The translations under genes and the position numbers were made by a program. From Kumtagia ephedrae (GTDB taxonomy: Bacteria > Pseudomonadota > Alphaproteobacteria > Rhizobiales > Rhizobiaceae): a stretch of 64,000 nucleotides of DNA. The notes below the pieces were generated by a model that was not told the DNA's origin, did not search any database, and saw only the letters and a program-made list of their open reading frames with translations. This document shows positions 45,739 through 55,688 of this stretch, one piece after another (position 1 is the first letter of the stretch; each line of letters begins with the position of its first letter). The stretch spans positions 1 to 64,000 of the forward strand of contig NZ_PXYK01000030.1 in assembly GCF_003012745.1 (NCBI RefSeq). The letters run 5' to 3'.

Positions 45739-47400
45739 TCACCGGTCGCTCTCGCGCCAGCGCGGATTGTACCACGGCTGCTGGTTGGAGGGCGGCAGCG
45801 GCCCGCGGCCGAGGATGTGGTCGGCGGCTTTCTCGCCGGTCATGATCGACGGCGCGTTGAGGTTGCCGTTGGTGACACGCGGGAAGATCGAGGAATCGGC
45901 GACGCGCAGGCCGTCTACGCCTATGACCCGGCATTCGGGGTCGACGACGCTCGTCAGGTCGTCGGCGCGGCCCATGCGGCAGGTGCCGCAGGGATGGTAG
46001 GCGCTCTCGGCGTGCTCGCGGATGAAGGCATCGAGTTCGTCGTCGCTCTGCACATGCGATCCCGGCGACAGTTCGGCGCCGCGATAGGCCTGGAAGGCGG
46101 GCTGGCCGAAGATTTCGCGGGTCAGCCGGATGCAGTGGCGGAAATCGGCCCAGTCCTCGGCGTGCGACATGTAGTTGAAGCGGATCACCGGCTTCGCCCG
46201 GGGATCGGGCGAGCGCAGGCTGACGGTGCCGCGCGACTTCGAGCGCATCGGCCCGACATGCGCCTGAAAACCGTGCGACTTAGCGGCCGACTTGCCGTCA
46301 TAGCGGATCGCCGCCGGCAGGAAGTGGAACTGGATGTCGGGATAGTCGACGCCCGCCCTGGAGCGCACGAACGCTGCCGCCTCGAAATGGTTGGTGGCGC
46401 CGAGGCCGGTCTTGAAGAACAGCCATTCGGCGCCGATCATCGCCTTTGAGAAGGGGTTCAGCACCGAATAGAGCGTGACCGGCTGCGTTGCTTCCTGCTG
46501 GATGTAGAGCTCGAGGTGATCCTGCAAATTGGCGCCGACGCCCGGGCGGTCCGCCACCACCTCGATGCCGTTGGCCCTGAGCTGCGCGGCCGGGCCGATG
46601 CCGGACAGCATCAGCAGCTTCGGCGAGTTGATCGAGGAGGCCGCGACGATCACTTCGCGGCGGGCGCGGATGGTTAGGATCCGCTTTCCCGTCTCGATCT
46701 CGACGCCTACGGCGCGGTGGTTCTCGATGACAATTTTTCGCGCGAAGCCTTTGACGAGACTCACGTTCTGCCGCTTCAGCGCGGGCCGCAGATAGGCGTT
46801 GGCGGCGGACCAGCGGCGGCCGCGATGGATGGTCTGCTCCATCGCGCCGAAACCTTCCTGCTTGGAGCCGTTGTAGTCGTCGGTGAGTTCGAAGCCGGCC
46901 TGCGCCCCCGCCTCGACGAAGGCGGCATAGAGCGGGTTCTTGCGGGCGCCGCGCTGCACATGGAGCGGACCGTCGGTGCCGCGCCAGCCGTCCTCGCCGC
47001 CGCGCACGTTCTCCATGCGCTTGAAATAGGGCAGCACGTCGGCATAACCCCAGCCGGTGGCGCCCGTTTCGGCCCAGTGGTCGAAGTCGCCGGCATGGCC
47101 GCGCACATAGACCATGCCGTTGATGGAGGAGGAGCCGCCCAGAACCTTGCCGCGCGGCGTGGCGAGCACGCGGCCGCCGAGATGCGGCTCCGGCTCGCTG
47201 GCAAAACCCCAGTCGTAGAGGCTCATATTCATCGGGAAGGACAGCGCCGACGGCATCTGGATAAGCGGGCCGATGTCGGTGCCGCCAAATTCGATGACGA
47301 TGACGGAGTGCTTTCCGTCCTCCGAAAGGCGATAGGCCATGGCCGAGCCGGCCGAGCCCGAGCCGACGATGACGAAATCCGCCTCAGGCATCGGCGACAT
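45739..47400 (-). CDS. betA: Choline dehydrogenase
   Basis: A 553-aa membrane-associated GMC-family flavoenzyme oxidising choline to betaine aldehyde. The N-terminal ADP-binding motif [14 protein letters not shown] is followed by the GMC signatures ([20 protein letters not shown] near residue 80-100; [17 protein letters not shown] near 258) and the active-site HPCGTCRMG region and late [15 protein letters not shown]. Length is the family norm. The start overlaps the end of the ammonia-lyase gene by 17 bases, so translation is coupled. Confidence 0.96.
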   Translation of the reverse strand: MSPMPEADFVIVGSGSAGSAMAYRLSEDGKHSVIVIEFGGTDIGPLIQMPSALSFPMNMSLYDWGFASEPEPHLGGRVLATPRGKVLGGSSSINGMVYVRGHAGDFDHWAETGATGWGYADVLPYFKRMENVRGGEDGWRGTDGPLHVQRGARKNPLYAAFVEAGAQAGFELTDDYNGSKQEGFGAMEQTIHRGRRWSAANAYLRPALKRQNVSLVKGFARKIVIENHRAVGVEIETGKRILTIRARREVIVAASSINSPKLLMLSGIGPAAQLRANGIEVVADRPGVGANLQDHLELYIQQEATQPVTLYSVLNPFSKAMIGAEWLFFKTGLGATNHFEAAAFVRSRAGVDYPDIQFHFLPAAIRYDGKSAAKSHGFQAHVGPMRSKSRGTVSLRSPDPRAKPVIRFNYMSHAEDWADFRHCIRLTREIFGQPAFQAYRGAELSPGSHVQSDDELDAFIREHAESAYHPCGTCRMGRADDLTSVVDPECRVIGVDGLRVADSSIFPRVTNGNLNAPSIMTGEKAADHILGRGPLPPSNQQPWYNPRWRESDR

Positions 47401-48373
47401 GCCTCATGAAGTCGGCGAGCGAGACGTTGCCGCCGCTGGCGATGACGAGCACCGTCTTGCCGCTGACGTCGACGGCGCCCGACAGCAGGCCGGCGAGCGA
47501 GGCCGCGCCCGACGGCTCCAGCACTAGCTTCAGCCGCTCGAAGGCGATCCTCATCGCGGCACGCACGGCGTTGTCGCTGACAGTCATGCCCCGTACCCCG
47601 GCCGCCTGCACGGCCGCGAAGGGCGCCACGCCCGGCCGCCGCGCCATCAGCCCGTCGCAGATCGACGGCGCCACCAGCGGCATGGTCTCGATCCCGCCAT
47701 GGGCGATCGAATTGCCCATGCCGTTGAAACCCTCGGGCTCGACGCCGTGGATCGCGGTACGCGGCGAGAGATAGTGGAAGGCGAGCGACACGCCGCCGAT
47801 CAGCCCGCCGCCGCCGACCGGGCAGAACAGGATGTCCACCCGAGCGTCGCGCGCGGAAAGCTGGTCGAGGGCCTCCAGCCCCGCGCCGCCCTGGCCGGCG
47901 ACGATCTCGGGATCGTCGAAAGGATGGAGAAGCACGAGGTTCTCGTCGGCCGCGATCTGCCGGGCGCGCTCGGAAGCGACTTCCTCCCGCGGCCGCTGGC
48001 CGTGGTCGGTGACGACCACCGTGGCGCCGTAGCCGGCGGTGGCGTCGCGCTTGGCGGCCGGCGCGTCGATCGGCATGACGATGGTGACGGGAATGCCGAG
48101 CGCCTGGCCGGCGGCGGCGAGCCCCTGCGCGAAATTGCCGGAGGAATAGGCGACGACGCCGCGCTTCGCCTCCTCGGGCGAAAGCTGCTTCAGCCGCCAA
48201 TAGGCGCCGCGCACCTTGAAGGAGCCGGCCCATTGCAGCGATTCCGGCTTGACGAAGACGCGCGCCGCGCCGGTGCGGCTGGCCAGCGCCGCCGATTCCA
48301 GCATCGGCGTGACCTGCGTGGCCTTCGACGTCGCCGCGTAGGCGCGCCTGAGATGGTCGAGATCGGGGATCAT
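47384..48373 (-). CDS. PLP-dependent threonine/serine dehydratase-like ammonia-lyase
   Basis: A 329-aa fold-type II PLP enzyme. The PLP Lys is in SFKVRGA (about residue 53), the substrate loop is SSGNFAQG, and the phosphate cup is [10 protein letters not shown]. Without the regulatory ACT domain it resembles catabolic threonine/serine dehydratases and hydroxyaspartate ammonia-lyases. The ATG at 48373 overlaps the GST stop. Its placement between betC and betA is unusual, and it could link betaine-derived glycine/serine catabolism to the choline pathway. That link is inference. Confidence 0.85.
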   Translation of the reverse strand: MIPDLDHLRRAYAATSKATQVTPMLESAALASRTGAARVFVKPESLQWAGSFKVRGAYWRLKQLSPEEAKRGVVAYSSGNFAQGLAAAGQALGIPVTIVMPIDAPAAKRDATAGYGATVVVTDHGQRPREEVASERARQIAADENLVLLHPFDDPEIVAGQGGAGLEALDQLSARDARVDILFCPVGGGGLIGGVSLAFHYLSPRTAIHGVEPEGFNGMGNSIAHGGIETMPLVAPSICDGLMARRPGVAPFAAVQAAGVRGMTVSDNAVRAAMRIAFERLKLVLEPSGAASLAGLLSGAVDVSGKTVLVIASGGNVSLADFMRHVADA

Positions 48374-49011
48374 TTCGCCCTCAGACTGTCGTAGGAGACC
48401 ATGACGTGCTCGGCATAGGCCGGCCTTGCGGTGAGCCGCTCGTAGTAGGCGCGCAGGTTGGGCGTGTCGGCGCGTTCGAAATCGAGCGTGTAATAGCGGT
48501 AGAGCGGCGCCCCCACCACCATGTCGGCGAAGCAGACATCCTCGCCGCCGAGATAGGCGCCCTCGGCCAGCCGGGCGTCGAGCATGGCGGCGAGCGTCTT
48601 CAGCCGCTTCTCCGCAGCCGCGATCGCCGCCAGGTCGCGCTTGGCCTCGGGCACGGCGATCGACGGCCAGAAGATGCCGGTGAGGAAGGCCGGGCCGAAG
48701 CTGGTCTTGATCCACTCCGCCCATTTGTCGACCGTGGCGCGCGCCGTGGGCGAGACCGGCCAGAACTGTCCGTCGCCATAACCGGCGCCGAGATAGCGCA
48801 CGATCGCCGCGCTCTCCCACAGGAACGGGCCGTCGCCGTCGCGCAGCACCGGCACCAGCCCATTGGGGTTCATGGCGAGGAAGTCCGGCGTGTCGTTGCC
48901 GCCGAAGGCGCCGCCCACGTCGTGGCGCTCGCAGGCAAGGCCGAGTTCGGCCAGTGCCCATATGACGGTCTGCACGTTGACGGAGGTGGCTCTGCCCCAG
49001 ACGGTGATCAT
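48370..49011 (-). CDS. Glutathione S-transferase family protein
   Basis: A 213-aa cytosolic GST. The N-terminal thioredoxin-like domain ends with NPNGLVPVLRDGDGPFLWESAAIVRYL, whose cis-Pro and Glu-Ser bind glutathione, and an all-helical C-terminal domain follows. The likely N-terminal catalytic Ser/Cys position reads WGRATSVNVQ. The ATG at 49011 lies 1 base beyond the betC stop, with a GAGAGTGAG ribosome site inside the end of betC. Its role in a choline-sulfate operon is unknown; detoxification or an isomerase-like reaction is possible. Confidence 0.88.
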   Translation of the reverse strand: MITVWGRATSVNVQTVIWALAELGLACERHDVGGAFGGNDTPDFLAMNPNGLVPVLRDGDGPFLWESAAIVRYLGAGYGDGQFWPVSPTARATVDKWAEWIKTSFGPAFLTGIFWPSIAVPEAKRDLAAIAAAEKRLKTLAAMLDARLAEGAYLGGEDVCFADMVVGAPLYRYYTLDFERADTPNLRAYYERLTARPAYAEHVMVSYDSLRAK

Positions 49012-49012
49012 C

Positions 49013-50539
49013 TCACTCTCCTCGCGGGAAACGCTTGCTCTCTTCGAGCACGTTGAGATCCATGTGGTTGCGCATGTAGCGCTCGGACGCCTTTTGCAGC
49101 GGCTGGAATTCCCAGGGGTAGTAGGCGCCGTTGCGCAGGGCCGGATAGACCACCCAGCGCCGCGCCTGGCTCTCGCGCACGGCGGCGTCGAAGGCCGCCA
49201 TGTCCCAGCGGGCGCGCACCTTGGCCATGAAACCCTCGACCAGCGCCGCATTGGCCGGGTCGGCGGCGAGGTTCTTTAGCTCGAGCGGATCCGATTCAAG
49301 ATCAAACAGTTGCGGCGGGTCGATCTCGCAATGCACGAACTTGTAGCGGCCCTCGCGGATGGCCACCAGCGGCGCCTGCGAGCCCTCGGCGGCATATTCC
49401 ATCAGCACCGGCGTCGTACGCGGCTGCCCTTGCATCAGCGGAACCAGCGTTTCGCCGTCGGTCCACGGGCGGATGGCGCCGATGTCGATGCCGGCGAGGT
49501 CGCAGAGCGTCGGCGCGATGTCGAGATTGGAGACCGGCGTCTCGACCAGGCCGGCCGGAATGCCCCTGCCGGCGATCATCAGCGGCACCCGCGCCGAGCC
49601 GTCGAAGAAGTTCATCTTGAACCACAGGCCGCGCTCGCCGAGCATGTCGCCATGGTCGGAACAGAACACGACGACGGTGTCGCCGAGCATGCGCGTCGCT
49701 TCGAGCACGCCGAGAATCTCGCCGACCTTCTCGTCGATGTAGGAGATCGAGGCGAAATAGCCGCGCCGTGAGCGGCGGATGTCTTCCGCCGTGATGTCGA
49801 AGCTGCCGTAGTCGCTGGCGTCGTAGAGGCGCTGCGAATGCGGATCCTGCTTTTCCCGCGCGATGAAGGGGACGGCCGGATCGAGCGCCGGGCAGTCCTC
49901 GTAGAGGTCCCAGTGCTTGCGCCGTGCCACATAGGGGTCGTGCGGATGCGTGAAGGAGACCGTGAGGCACCACGGCCGGCGCTCCGCGTCGTCGCAATGC
50001 CGGGCATGGTCGTAAAGCTTCTGGATCGCGTGGAAGGCGACCTCATCGTCATATTCGAGCTGGTTGGTGATCTCGGCGACGCCCGCACCGGTAACCGAGC
50101 CGAGATTGTGGTACCACCAGTCGATGCGCTCGCCGGGTTTTCTGTAGTCCGGCGTCCAGCCGAAATCGGCGGGATAGATGTCGGTCGTCAGCCGCTCCTC
50201 GAAGCCGTGCAGCTGGTCCGGGCCGACGAAATGCATTTTTCCGGAGAGGCAGGTCGAATAGCCGGCGGCGCGCAGGTGATGCGCGAAGGTGGGGACCGAC
50301 GAGGCGAACTCGGCGGCATTGTCGTAGACGCCGGTGCGCGACGGCAGCTGGCCGCTCATGAAGGCGGCGCGGCCCGGCGCGCATAGCGGCGAGGCGGTAT
50401 AGTTGTTTCTAAAGCGCGCGGAACGGCTTGCCAGCGCCTCCAGATTCGGTGCGTGAAGGAAATCCGCCGGGCCGTCCGGAAACAGCGTGCCGGCAAGCTG
50501 GTCGACCATCAGGATGAGGATGTTGGGACGCCGGGTCAT
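49013..50539 (-). CDS. betC: Choline sulfatase
   Basis: A 508-aa type I sulfatase that hydrolyses choline-O-sulfate to choline. The formylglycine site is Cys-type: [14 protein letters not shown] (Cys about residue 54), metal ligands are in MVDQLAG and SDHGDMLGE, and the C-terminal tail ([21 protein letters not shown]) is characteristic of choline sulfatases, matching the Sinorhizobium BetC pattern as I recall it. The ATG at 50539 overlaps the betI stop by 4 bases. Gives the cell access to choline sulfate as a source of choline, carbon, nitrogen and sulfur. Confidence 0.95.
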   Translation of the reverse strand: MTRRPNILILMVDQLAGTLFPDGPADFLHAPNLEALASRSARFRNNYTASPLCAPGRAAFMSGQLPSRTGVYDNAAEFASSVPTFAHHLRAAGYSTCLSGKMHFVGPDQLHGFEERLTTDIYPADFGWTPDYRKPGERIDWWYHNLGSVTGAGVAEITNQLEYDDEVAFHAIQKLYDHARHCDDAERRPWCLTVSFTHPHDPYVARRKHWDLYEDCPALDPAVPFIAREKQDPHSQRLYDASDYGSFDITAEDIRRSRRGYFASISYIDEKVGEILGVLEATRMLGDTVVVFCSDHGDMLGERGLWFKMNFFDGSARVPLMIAGRGIPAGLVETPVSNLDIAPTLCDLAGIDIGAIRPWTDGETLVPLMQGQPRTTPVLMEYAAEGSQAPLVAIREGRYKFVHCEIDPPQLFDLESDPLELKNLAADPANAALVEGFMAKVRARWDMAAFDAAVRESQARRWVVYPALRNGAYYPWEFQPLQKASERYMRNHMDLNVLEESKRFPRGE

Positions 50540-51123
50540 GCGCTGCACTGCTTCAGCTTGGTCTCGACATAGTCCTCGACCAGCGCCGTGGCGCTGATCG
50601 GGTGCGGAAGGCCGTCGCGCAGGGCGCGGCGAATGTAGAGCCCGTCGATCATGGCTGCGATGGTTTCGGCCATGCGCTCGGCCTCGCGGCGCCCGGTGAG
50701 AGGCACGAGCCCGCTCATCAGGTTGGAGTAGAGCCGGCGGCTGTAGACGCGCAGCAACCGGCGCAGCGGCGTCGACTTCTGCGCCTCCCCATAGAAGGCA
50801 AGCCAGGCGTGCACGGTCTCCTGGCGGAACTGGCTGACGGAGAGGTTGACGCGCACCACCGCGGAGATGCGCTCGCGCGGCGTGCGGGTCTTGGCCAGCG
50901 CCGCCACCGTGTCGCGGCCGAGATCGGCGAGCAGGTGCCGCATCGTCGCCTGCAGCAGGTCCTCCTTGGCGCCGAAATAATGGTGGGCGAGCGCCGACGA
51001 CACGCCGGCGCGGCCGGCGATGTCGGACATGGTGACGTCGAGCGTGCCCCGGTCGCTGATCGCCGAGATCGCGGCATCGATGAGGGCACGCCGGCGCAGC
51101 GGCTCCATTCCGAGCTTGGGCAT
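50536..51123 (-). CDS. betI: Choline-responsive repressor BetI
   Basis: A 195-aa TetR-family regulator with the BetI pattern: [23 protein letters not shown] then [18 protein letters not shown] recognition helix (about 25-50) and a BetI_C ligand domain with AWLAFYGEA and [14 protein letters not shown]. It represses the operon and is released by choline. The AGGAGA ribosome site and promoter (51142-51170) with a 20-base palindrome lie just upstream, so it is autoregulated with the genes that follow. Confidence 0.95.
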   Translation of the reverse strand: MPKLGMEPLRRRALIDAAISAISDRGTLDVTMSDIAGRAGVSSALAHHYFGAKEDLLQATMRHLLADLGRDTVAALAKTRTPRERISAVVRVNLSVSQFRQETVHAWLAFYGEAQKSTPLRRLLRVYSRRLYSNLMSGLVPLTGRREAERMAETIAAMIDGLYIRRALRDGLPHPISATALVEDYVETKLKQCSA

Positions 51124-51141
51124 TGGTCTTCTCCTGCGGCG

Positions 51142-51170
51142 AATTTATTTTTTATTGACGGGTCAATCAA
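51142..51170 (-). promoter_or_regulatory. betI promoter with BetI operator
   Basis: Minus strand: TTGATT (51165-51170), 17-base spacer, TAAATT (51142-51147). The palindrome TTTATTGACGGGTCAATCAA (51151-51170; core ATTGAC/GTCAAT) covers the -35 box and spacer, as expected for repression by BetI. The same pattern recurs at 26497-26516 and 37142-37161. Confidence 0.8.
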
Positions 51171-51325
51171 CAAAAATCGGCTGACCTGTTTCGGTTACCC
51201 AAGCGGCACCGAACAACCACTTCCATCTTTACCGCACTGCAAAAGCCGTTCATGATTGAACAGATTTGACGGCGTTGGAATTCCGCCGTTTTTGGCGCAA
51301 CATGCACTACTCAGAGGAGGTCGCC

Positions 51326-52492
51326 ATGACCGCATGCATCGTCGGCTGGGCGCATTCGCGTTTCGGCAAGCTGGAGGGCGAGACGCTCGAGGGCCTGATC
51401 ACCAAGGTGGCCGCCGAGGCGCTCGAGCATGCCGGCATCGGCCCGCAGGACGTCGGCGAGATCGTGCTCGGGCATTTCAATGCGGGCTTCTCGCCGCAGG
51501 ATTTTACTGCGAGCCTCGTCCTGCAGACCGACGACCGGCTGCGCTTCAAGCCGGCGACGCGCGTCGAGAACGCCTGCGCCACCGGTTCCGCGGCGGTGCG
51601 GCAGGGCATCCGGGCGGTCGAGGTCGGAGCGGCGAAGTTCGTCCTGGTCGTCGGCGCCGAGCAGATGACCACCACGCCTGGCCCTCAGGTTCAGCAGAAT
51701 CTGATCCGTGCCTCCTATATGCCGGAGGAGGGCGACATTCCCGCGGGCTTCGCCGGCCAGTTCGGAAAGATCGCCGCGGCCTATTTCCAGCGACATGGCG
51801 ACCAGTCGGACGCGCTTGCCGCGATCGCCGCGAAGAACCACAGGAACGGCGTCGACAATCCTTATGCCCATATGCGCAGGGATTTCGGCTACGAATTCTG
51901 CCGCCAGGAGAGCGACAAGAACCCGTTCGTCGCCGGGCCGCTGAAGCGCACCGACTGCTCGCTGGTGTCGGACGGCGCGGCAGCCCTGGTGTTGACCGAC
52001 GCGACCACGGCGCTCTCAATGCGCCGCGCCGTCGCCTTCCGCGCCAACGAGCACGTGCAGGACTTCCTGCCGATGTCGAAGCGCGACATTCTTCTCTTCG
52101 AGGGCTGCGAGGAGGCGTGGACGCGGGCGCTGAAATCGGCCGGGGTGACGCTCGACGATCTCTCCTTCGTCGAGACGCATGACTGCTTCACCATCGCCGA
52201 GCTGATCGAATACGAGGCGATGGGTTTGGCGCCTCGCGGCCAGGGCGCCAAGGTCGCGCTGGAGGGCCAGACGGAGAAGGGCGGCCGGCTGCCCGTCAAC
52301 CCGTCGGGCGGGCTGAAGGCCAAAGGCCATCCGATCGGCGCCACCGGCGTATCGATGCATGTGCTGACCTCCATGCAGCTCACCGGCGAGGCCGGCGGCA
52401 TCCAGGTGAAGGACGCAAAGCTCGGCGGCATCTTCAACATGGGCGGTGCCGCGGTCGCCAATTACGTCTCCATCCTCGACCGCATCAGATGA
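51326..52492 (+). CDS. Thiolase-family acetyl-CoA acetyltransferase-like protein
   Basis: A 388-aa thiolase of the SCP-x/nonspecific-lipid-transfer-type group. The acyl-accepting Cys is in ENACATGS (about residue 88), the His/Cys pair in ETHDCFT and GGLKAKGHPIGATG completes the active site. The ATG at 51326 has an AGAGGAGG ribosome site, while the ORF from 51266 has none. It overlaps the SDR gene by 4 bases, which fits a paired 3-ketoacyl-CoA handling step. It lies just beyond the betI promoter but is on the opposite strand. Confidence 0.88.
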   Translation: MTACIVGWAHSRFGKLEGETLEGLITKVAAEALEHAGIGPQDVGEIVLGHFNAGFSPQDFTASLVLQTDDRLRFKPATRVENACATGSAAVRQGIRAVEVGAAKFVLVVGAEQMTTTPGPQVQQNLIRASYMPEEGDIPAGFAGQFGKIAAAYFQRHGDQSDALAAIAAKNHRNGVDNPYAHMRRDFGYEFCRQESDKNPFVAGPLKRTDCSLVSDGAAALVLTDATTALSMRRAVAFRANEHVQDFLPMSKRDILLFEGCEEAWTRALKSAGVTLDDLSFVETHDCFTIAELIEYEAMGLAPRGQGAKVALEGQTEKGGRLPVNPSGGLKAKGHPIGATGVSMHVLTSMQLTGEAGGIQVKDAKLGGIFNMGGAAVANYVSILDRIR

Positions 52493-53232
52493 AGCACTCG
52501 GCCGTCGTGACCGGTGGCGCCTCGGGGATCGGCATGGCCGTGGTGAAGCGGCTGCTGGACGAGGGCTGGCCGGTCGCGCTGGTCGATGCCGACGAGGCGG
52601 CGCTGGCGACGGCCGAAGAAGCTTTTTCAGACGAGAACGCGGTCTTCCTGGCCGCCGACGTGACCGACGAGGACGAGGTGGCGGAGGCTTTCGATGCGGT
52701 CATCGACCGCCTCGGCCTGATCGGCGGCCTGGTCAATTCGGCCGCCATCATCAGCGATCTTTCGGTGGAGGAGACCAGCGCCGAGCTGTTCCGCCAGATC
52801 CTCGATGTCAACCTGGTCGGTTCCTTCATTGCCGCCAAGGCGGCGCTGGAGCGCATGGGCGCCAGCCTGTCGATCGTCAACATCGCCTCGGTGTCCGGCC
52901 TGCGCGCCAATGCCGGCCGGGTCGCCTATGGCGCGTCGAAGGCCGGCGTGAAGCTGATGTCGGAGGTGATGGCCACCGAATACGGCCATCGCGGCGTGCG
53001 GGTGAACTGCGTCGCGCCGGGCCCGATCGAGAGCCCGATGACGGCGCGCCTGCACGGCGCGGAGCAGCGCCGGCTGTGGCTGCGCCATGTCCCGCAGGGC
53101 CGCTACGGCGAGCCGGAGGAAGTGGCCGCCGCCGTCGCCTTCCTGCTGTCGCCGGAGGCAAGCTACGTCAACGGCCACACGCTGGTGGTCGACGGCGGAT
53201 TTCTGCCGACGGGGATCGTCGGCGACAGGTGA
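52489..53232 (+). CDS. Short-chain dehydrogenase/reductase
   Basis: A 247-aa classical SDR. TGGASGIG lies near residues 8-15, ALVDADE suggests NAD(H), NSAAI replaces NNAG, Ser is in NIASVSG and the Tyr-Lys pair in YGASK. The C-terminus has the usual VDGGFLP pattern. Coupled to the thiolase-like gene by ATGA overlap. Substrate unknown, perhaps a 3-hydroxyacyl-CoA or a linked alcohol. Confidence 0.89.
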   Translation: MKHSAVVTGGASGIGMAVVKRLLDEGWPVALVDADEAALATAEEAFSDENAVFLAADVTDEDEVAEAFDAVIDRLGLIGGLVNSAAIISDLSVEETSAELFRQILDVNLVGSFIAAKAALERMGASLSIVNIASVSGLRANAGRVAYGASKAGVKLMSEVMATEYGHRGVRVNCVAPGPIESPMTARLHGAEQRRLWLRHVPQGRYGEPEEVAAAVAFLLSPEASYVNGHTLVVDGGFLPTGIVGDR

Positions 53233-53356
53233 GATTGCCGCAACGGCTTCGCCGCCAACCTGAAGCCGTGGACGAGGGCGCTTGGCACCCAATCCCTGGG
53301 GATGAAAAATCCGCAGCCGAGAATATTTTCCGGCCTGTTCAGTTGCTTACAGCCGT

Positions 53357-53381
53357 GGCCGCGAAAATCCCGGCCTTTTTA
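53357..53381 (+). terminator. Intrinsic terminator after the thiolase-SDR pair
   Basis: GGCCG (53357-53361) pairs with CGGCC (53371-53375) around a 9-base loop and is followed by TTTTTAT. The stem is short but the T-run is good. Confidence 0.65.
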
Positions 53382-53800
53382 TCCCCCACATCTCCGCCTC
53401 CCTTATCCTTGCCGGCAGTTCCTCCCGCGGGAACGCCGGTCGCGACGGTGGTTTGGTGGGGAGGGACCGGCGCCTCCGGTGCGGGAAGACGTAGCCCGCG
53501 CCCGGGGAGGCCCGTCCGAAGGTTCCTCCTCTGCAACTATGTGCGGGGCGCACTGGACGAGTGCTGCGGCATGGCCAGCCGAGGCGACGCAAGAAGCCGG
53601 AGCCGGAGCTATAGCGAAGCGGAACGGGATGGTGCCCGAAATCGCCGGCGGGGCGCGCAGGCCGCGCCATGTTTTTACTAAAGAGGCTCGGCCCAGCGCC
53701 CCGCTTCCCGACTTTTCCCTCCGAGGCAGGGAGCGCTCTTTGAACAATGGCCAGACTGCGAAGGCAGGGCGTGGCGAGGATGGAGGCTGGATGCGTGAGA
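53382..53800. other. GC-rich intergenic region with several hairpins, no gene recognised
   Basis: About 420 bases between the terminator and the stop of the next minus-strand gene. It has many local stems, for example ACCGG/CCGGT (about 53470) and GCGGG/CCCGC nearby. Several short overlapping frames exist on both strands, none with a family or ribosome site. It could be a dispersed repeat or a structured RNA; I cannot tell which. Confidence 0.4.
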
Positions 53801-53805
53801 CAGTA

Positions 53806-54609
53806 TCATTCGGCTGTGTCGCCGTCGCCGCCCGTGGCCGCCTGTGCCACGCCGGAAAGTGACACCGTCCCGAAGGCCGGTATCTTCAGCCCCGGTTCGG
53901 TGATGTCCACTCCCGCGACCAGGCCGAGGAAATGCATCTCCAGCCCGCTGGTGATGCCTGCGGAAAAGCCGAGATAGCCGCCGAGCGTCGCGTGCAGATC
54001 GCGGGTTCCCGGCAACCAGGCGACCGACGCGAATCCCGGCGCGAAATCGCGGCCGGTAGCGTTGGACGGCATTTTCGCGCCGAGCTCGGGCACGGCGGCA
54101 AGGACGTGGGCGACGAAGCTGTTGGAGTTCGGGCCGGGCCAGATTCGATAGTCTCCGGGCCTGCCATAAGGATAGGCGGCGATCGCCGCCTCGACCTTGG
54201 GGATCAGCCGCTCGGCCTCGCCGCCGGAAATCTTGCGCACGACGGTGGGCAGGTTCGAATACCAGCGCGCATCGGCGGGGTAGCCGTTGCGGCGCACCGG
54301 CGAGCCCCAGCCGACCTTGTCGTAGCGCTGGTAGGAGGATGCCCCGGCCGCCTTGGTGACGATCCAGCTATGGACGGAAAGCGCGCCCTTCAGCCCGCCG
54401 GTTCGCGCCGCCATCACATAGATCGCGGCTTCCGGGTCGTCTTGCGGCTCGGCCAGCAGGCCGGAGGAGGACCAGTCGGCGTCGCGCCACGAGCTGGGAT
54501 GCTCGCCCAATTGCCACCAGGCGATCGCCGCCAGAGCCGGTGCCACGAAGACGACGAGCAGGAACAGAAACAGGCGCTTGACCAGCCGCATCTGGCGGAA
54601 CCTCGACAT
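53806..54609 (-). CDS. DUF3750-like membrane-anchored protein
   Basis: A 267-aa protein with a short basic N-terminus and one membrane helix (about 10-29), then a periplasmic domain. The patterns SVHSWIVTKAAGASSYQRYD and VGWG, and a later NSNSFVAHVLAAVPEL, agree with the DUF3750 family, whose function is unknown. The frame is open from 55035, but the hydrophobic start MSRFRQMRLVKRLFLFLL begins at the ATG at 54609 and overlaps nothing else. It is divergent from the asparaginase gene. Confidence 0.75.
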   Translation of the reverse strand: MSRFRQMRLVKRLFLFLLVVFVAPALAAIAWWQLGEHPSSWRDADWSSSGLLAEPQDDPEAAIYVMAARTGGLKGALSVHSWIVTKAAGASSYQRYDKVGWGSPVRRNGYPADARWYSNLPTVVRKISGGEAERLIPKVEAAIAAYPYGRPGDYRIWPGPNSNSFVAHVLAAVPELGAKMPSNATGRDFAPGFASVAWLPGTRDLHATLGGYLGFSAGITSGLEMHFLGLVAGVDITEPGLKIPAFGTVSLSGVAQAATGGDGDTAE

Positions 54610-54671
54610 TTGGGGCAAGGATGGACAGGGCGCCCGCCCGCCGAAATGAGACGATTGAAGATGGTGAAATC

Positions 54672-55682
54672 GTGACCGATCCGGTGCTGGTCGAGGTGCT
54701 GCGCTGCGGCCATGTCGAGAGCGCGCATCGCGGCGCCGTCGCAGTGGTCGATGCCGACGGCAGGACGGTGCTGGAGATCGGCGACGTCGGCCAGCCTGTG
54801 TTCCCGCGCTCGGCGGTGAAGGCGATCCAGGCGTTGCCGCTGGTGGAAAGCGGCGCTGCCGACGCCTGCGGCTTCGGCGACCGGGAACTGGCGCTGGCCT
54901 GCGCCTCGCATGGCGGCGAGCCCGCCCATGTCGAGTTGGCTGCGGCCATGCTCGCCAGCGCCGGTCTCGACGAGGCGGATCTGGAGTGCGGCGTCCACTG
55001 GCCGAGCCATTTCGAGTCGAGCCTCGCTTTGGCACGCTCGCGTGGCGAGCCCGGCGGTCTGCACAACAACTGCTCCGGCAAGCATGCCGGCTTCCTCTGC
55101 ACCTGCCGCCATCTCGGCGTCGATCATCGCGGCTATGTGGCGGCCGACCACCGCTCGCAGCAGCTGGTGCGCGAGGCGATGCAGGCGGTGACCGGCGCCG
55201 GGCATGGCGAGGAGAACGGCGCCACCGACGGCTGCTCCATTCCGACCTATGCCGTGCCGCTGAAAAGCCTGGCGCTCGGCTTCGCCCGCATGGCGACAGG
55301 GCAGGGGCTTGCTCCGGCGCGCGCCCGGGCGGCGAAGCGGCTGCTGGCTGCCTGCATGGCCGAACCGTTCTTCGTCGCCGGGACCGGCCGCGCCGACACC
55401 AGGCTGATGCAGGCGGCGCCCGGAAAAATCTTCGTCAAGGTCGGCGCTGAAGGTGTCTTCTGCGCCGCCCTGCCGGAACTCGGCTGCGGCATCGCCCTGA
55501 AATGCCTCGACGGCGGCGAGCGCGGCGCCGCCGCCATGGTCGCCGCGGTGCTGGCCCGGCTGCTTGGTGGCCATGACGCCGACCTTGCCGGAAGGCTGAT
55601 GGCGATGGCGCATCCGCCGGTGCTGAGCCGCAAGGGCGCGACGGTGGGCCTGGTCCGCCCGGCCGCGGCGTTGACGGGGTAG
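54672..55682 (+). CDS. L-asparaginase, Rhizobium (ReAV) type
   Basis: A 336-aa asparaginase of the Asparaginase_II family, structurally related to serine beta-lactamases and unrelated to the common type I/II enzymes. The Ser-Lys pair is in PRSAVKAIQ (Ser47, Lys50), with SHGGE and a metal/Cys loop NNCSGKHAGF and DGCSIP. In the Rhizobium etli enzyme the pair is, as I recall, Ser48 and Lys51, so the GTG at 54672 gives nearly the same numbering and is preferred to the ATG at 54621. It converts asparagine to aspartate and ammonia. Convergent with the beta-helix gene; a 7-bp stem (55672-55678 with 55685-55691) spans both stop codons. Confidence 0.87.
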   Translation: MTDPVLVEVLRCGHVESAHRGAVAVVDADGRTVLEIGDVGQPVFPRSAVKAIQALPLVESGAADACGFGDRELALACASHGGEPAHVELAAAMLASAGLDEADLECGVHWPSHFESSLALARSRGEPGGLHNNCSGKHAGFLCTCRHLGVDHRGYVAADHRSQQLVREAMQAVTGAGHGEENGATDGCSIPTYAVPLKSLALGFARMATGQGLAPARARAAKRLLAACMAEPFFVAGTGRADTRLMQAAPGKIFVKVGAEGVFCAALPELGCGIALKCLDGGERGAAAMVAAVLARLLGGHDADLAGRLMAMAHPPVLSRKGATVGLVRPAAALTG

Positions 55683-55688
55683 CGCCCG

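Noticed and set aside
53347-53747. Short minus-strand frames of 107-114 codons in the 53.4 kb intergenic region
   Set aside because: Several overlapping frames of similar length, none with a domain or ribosome site.
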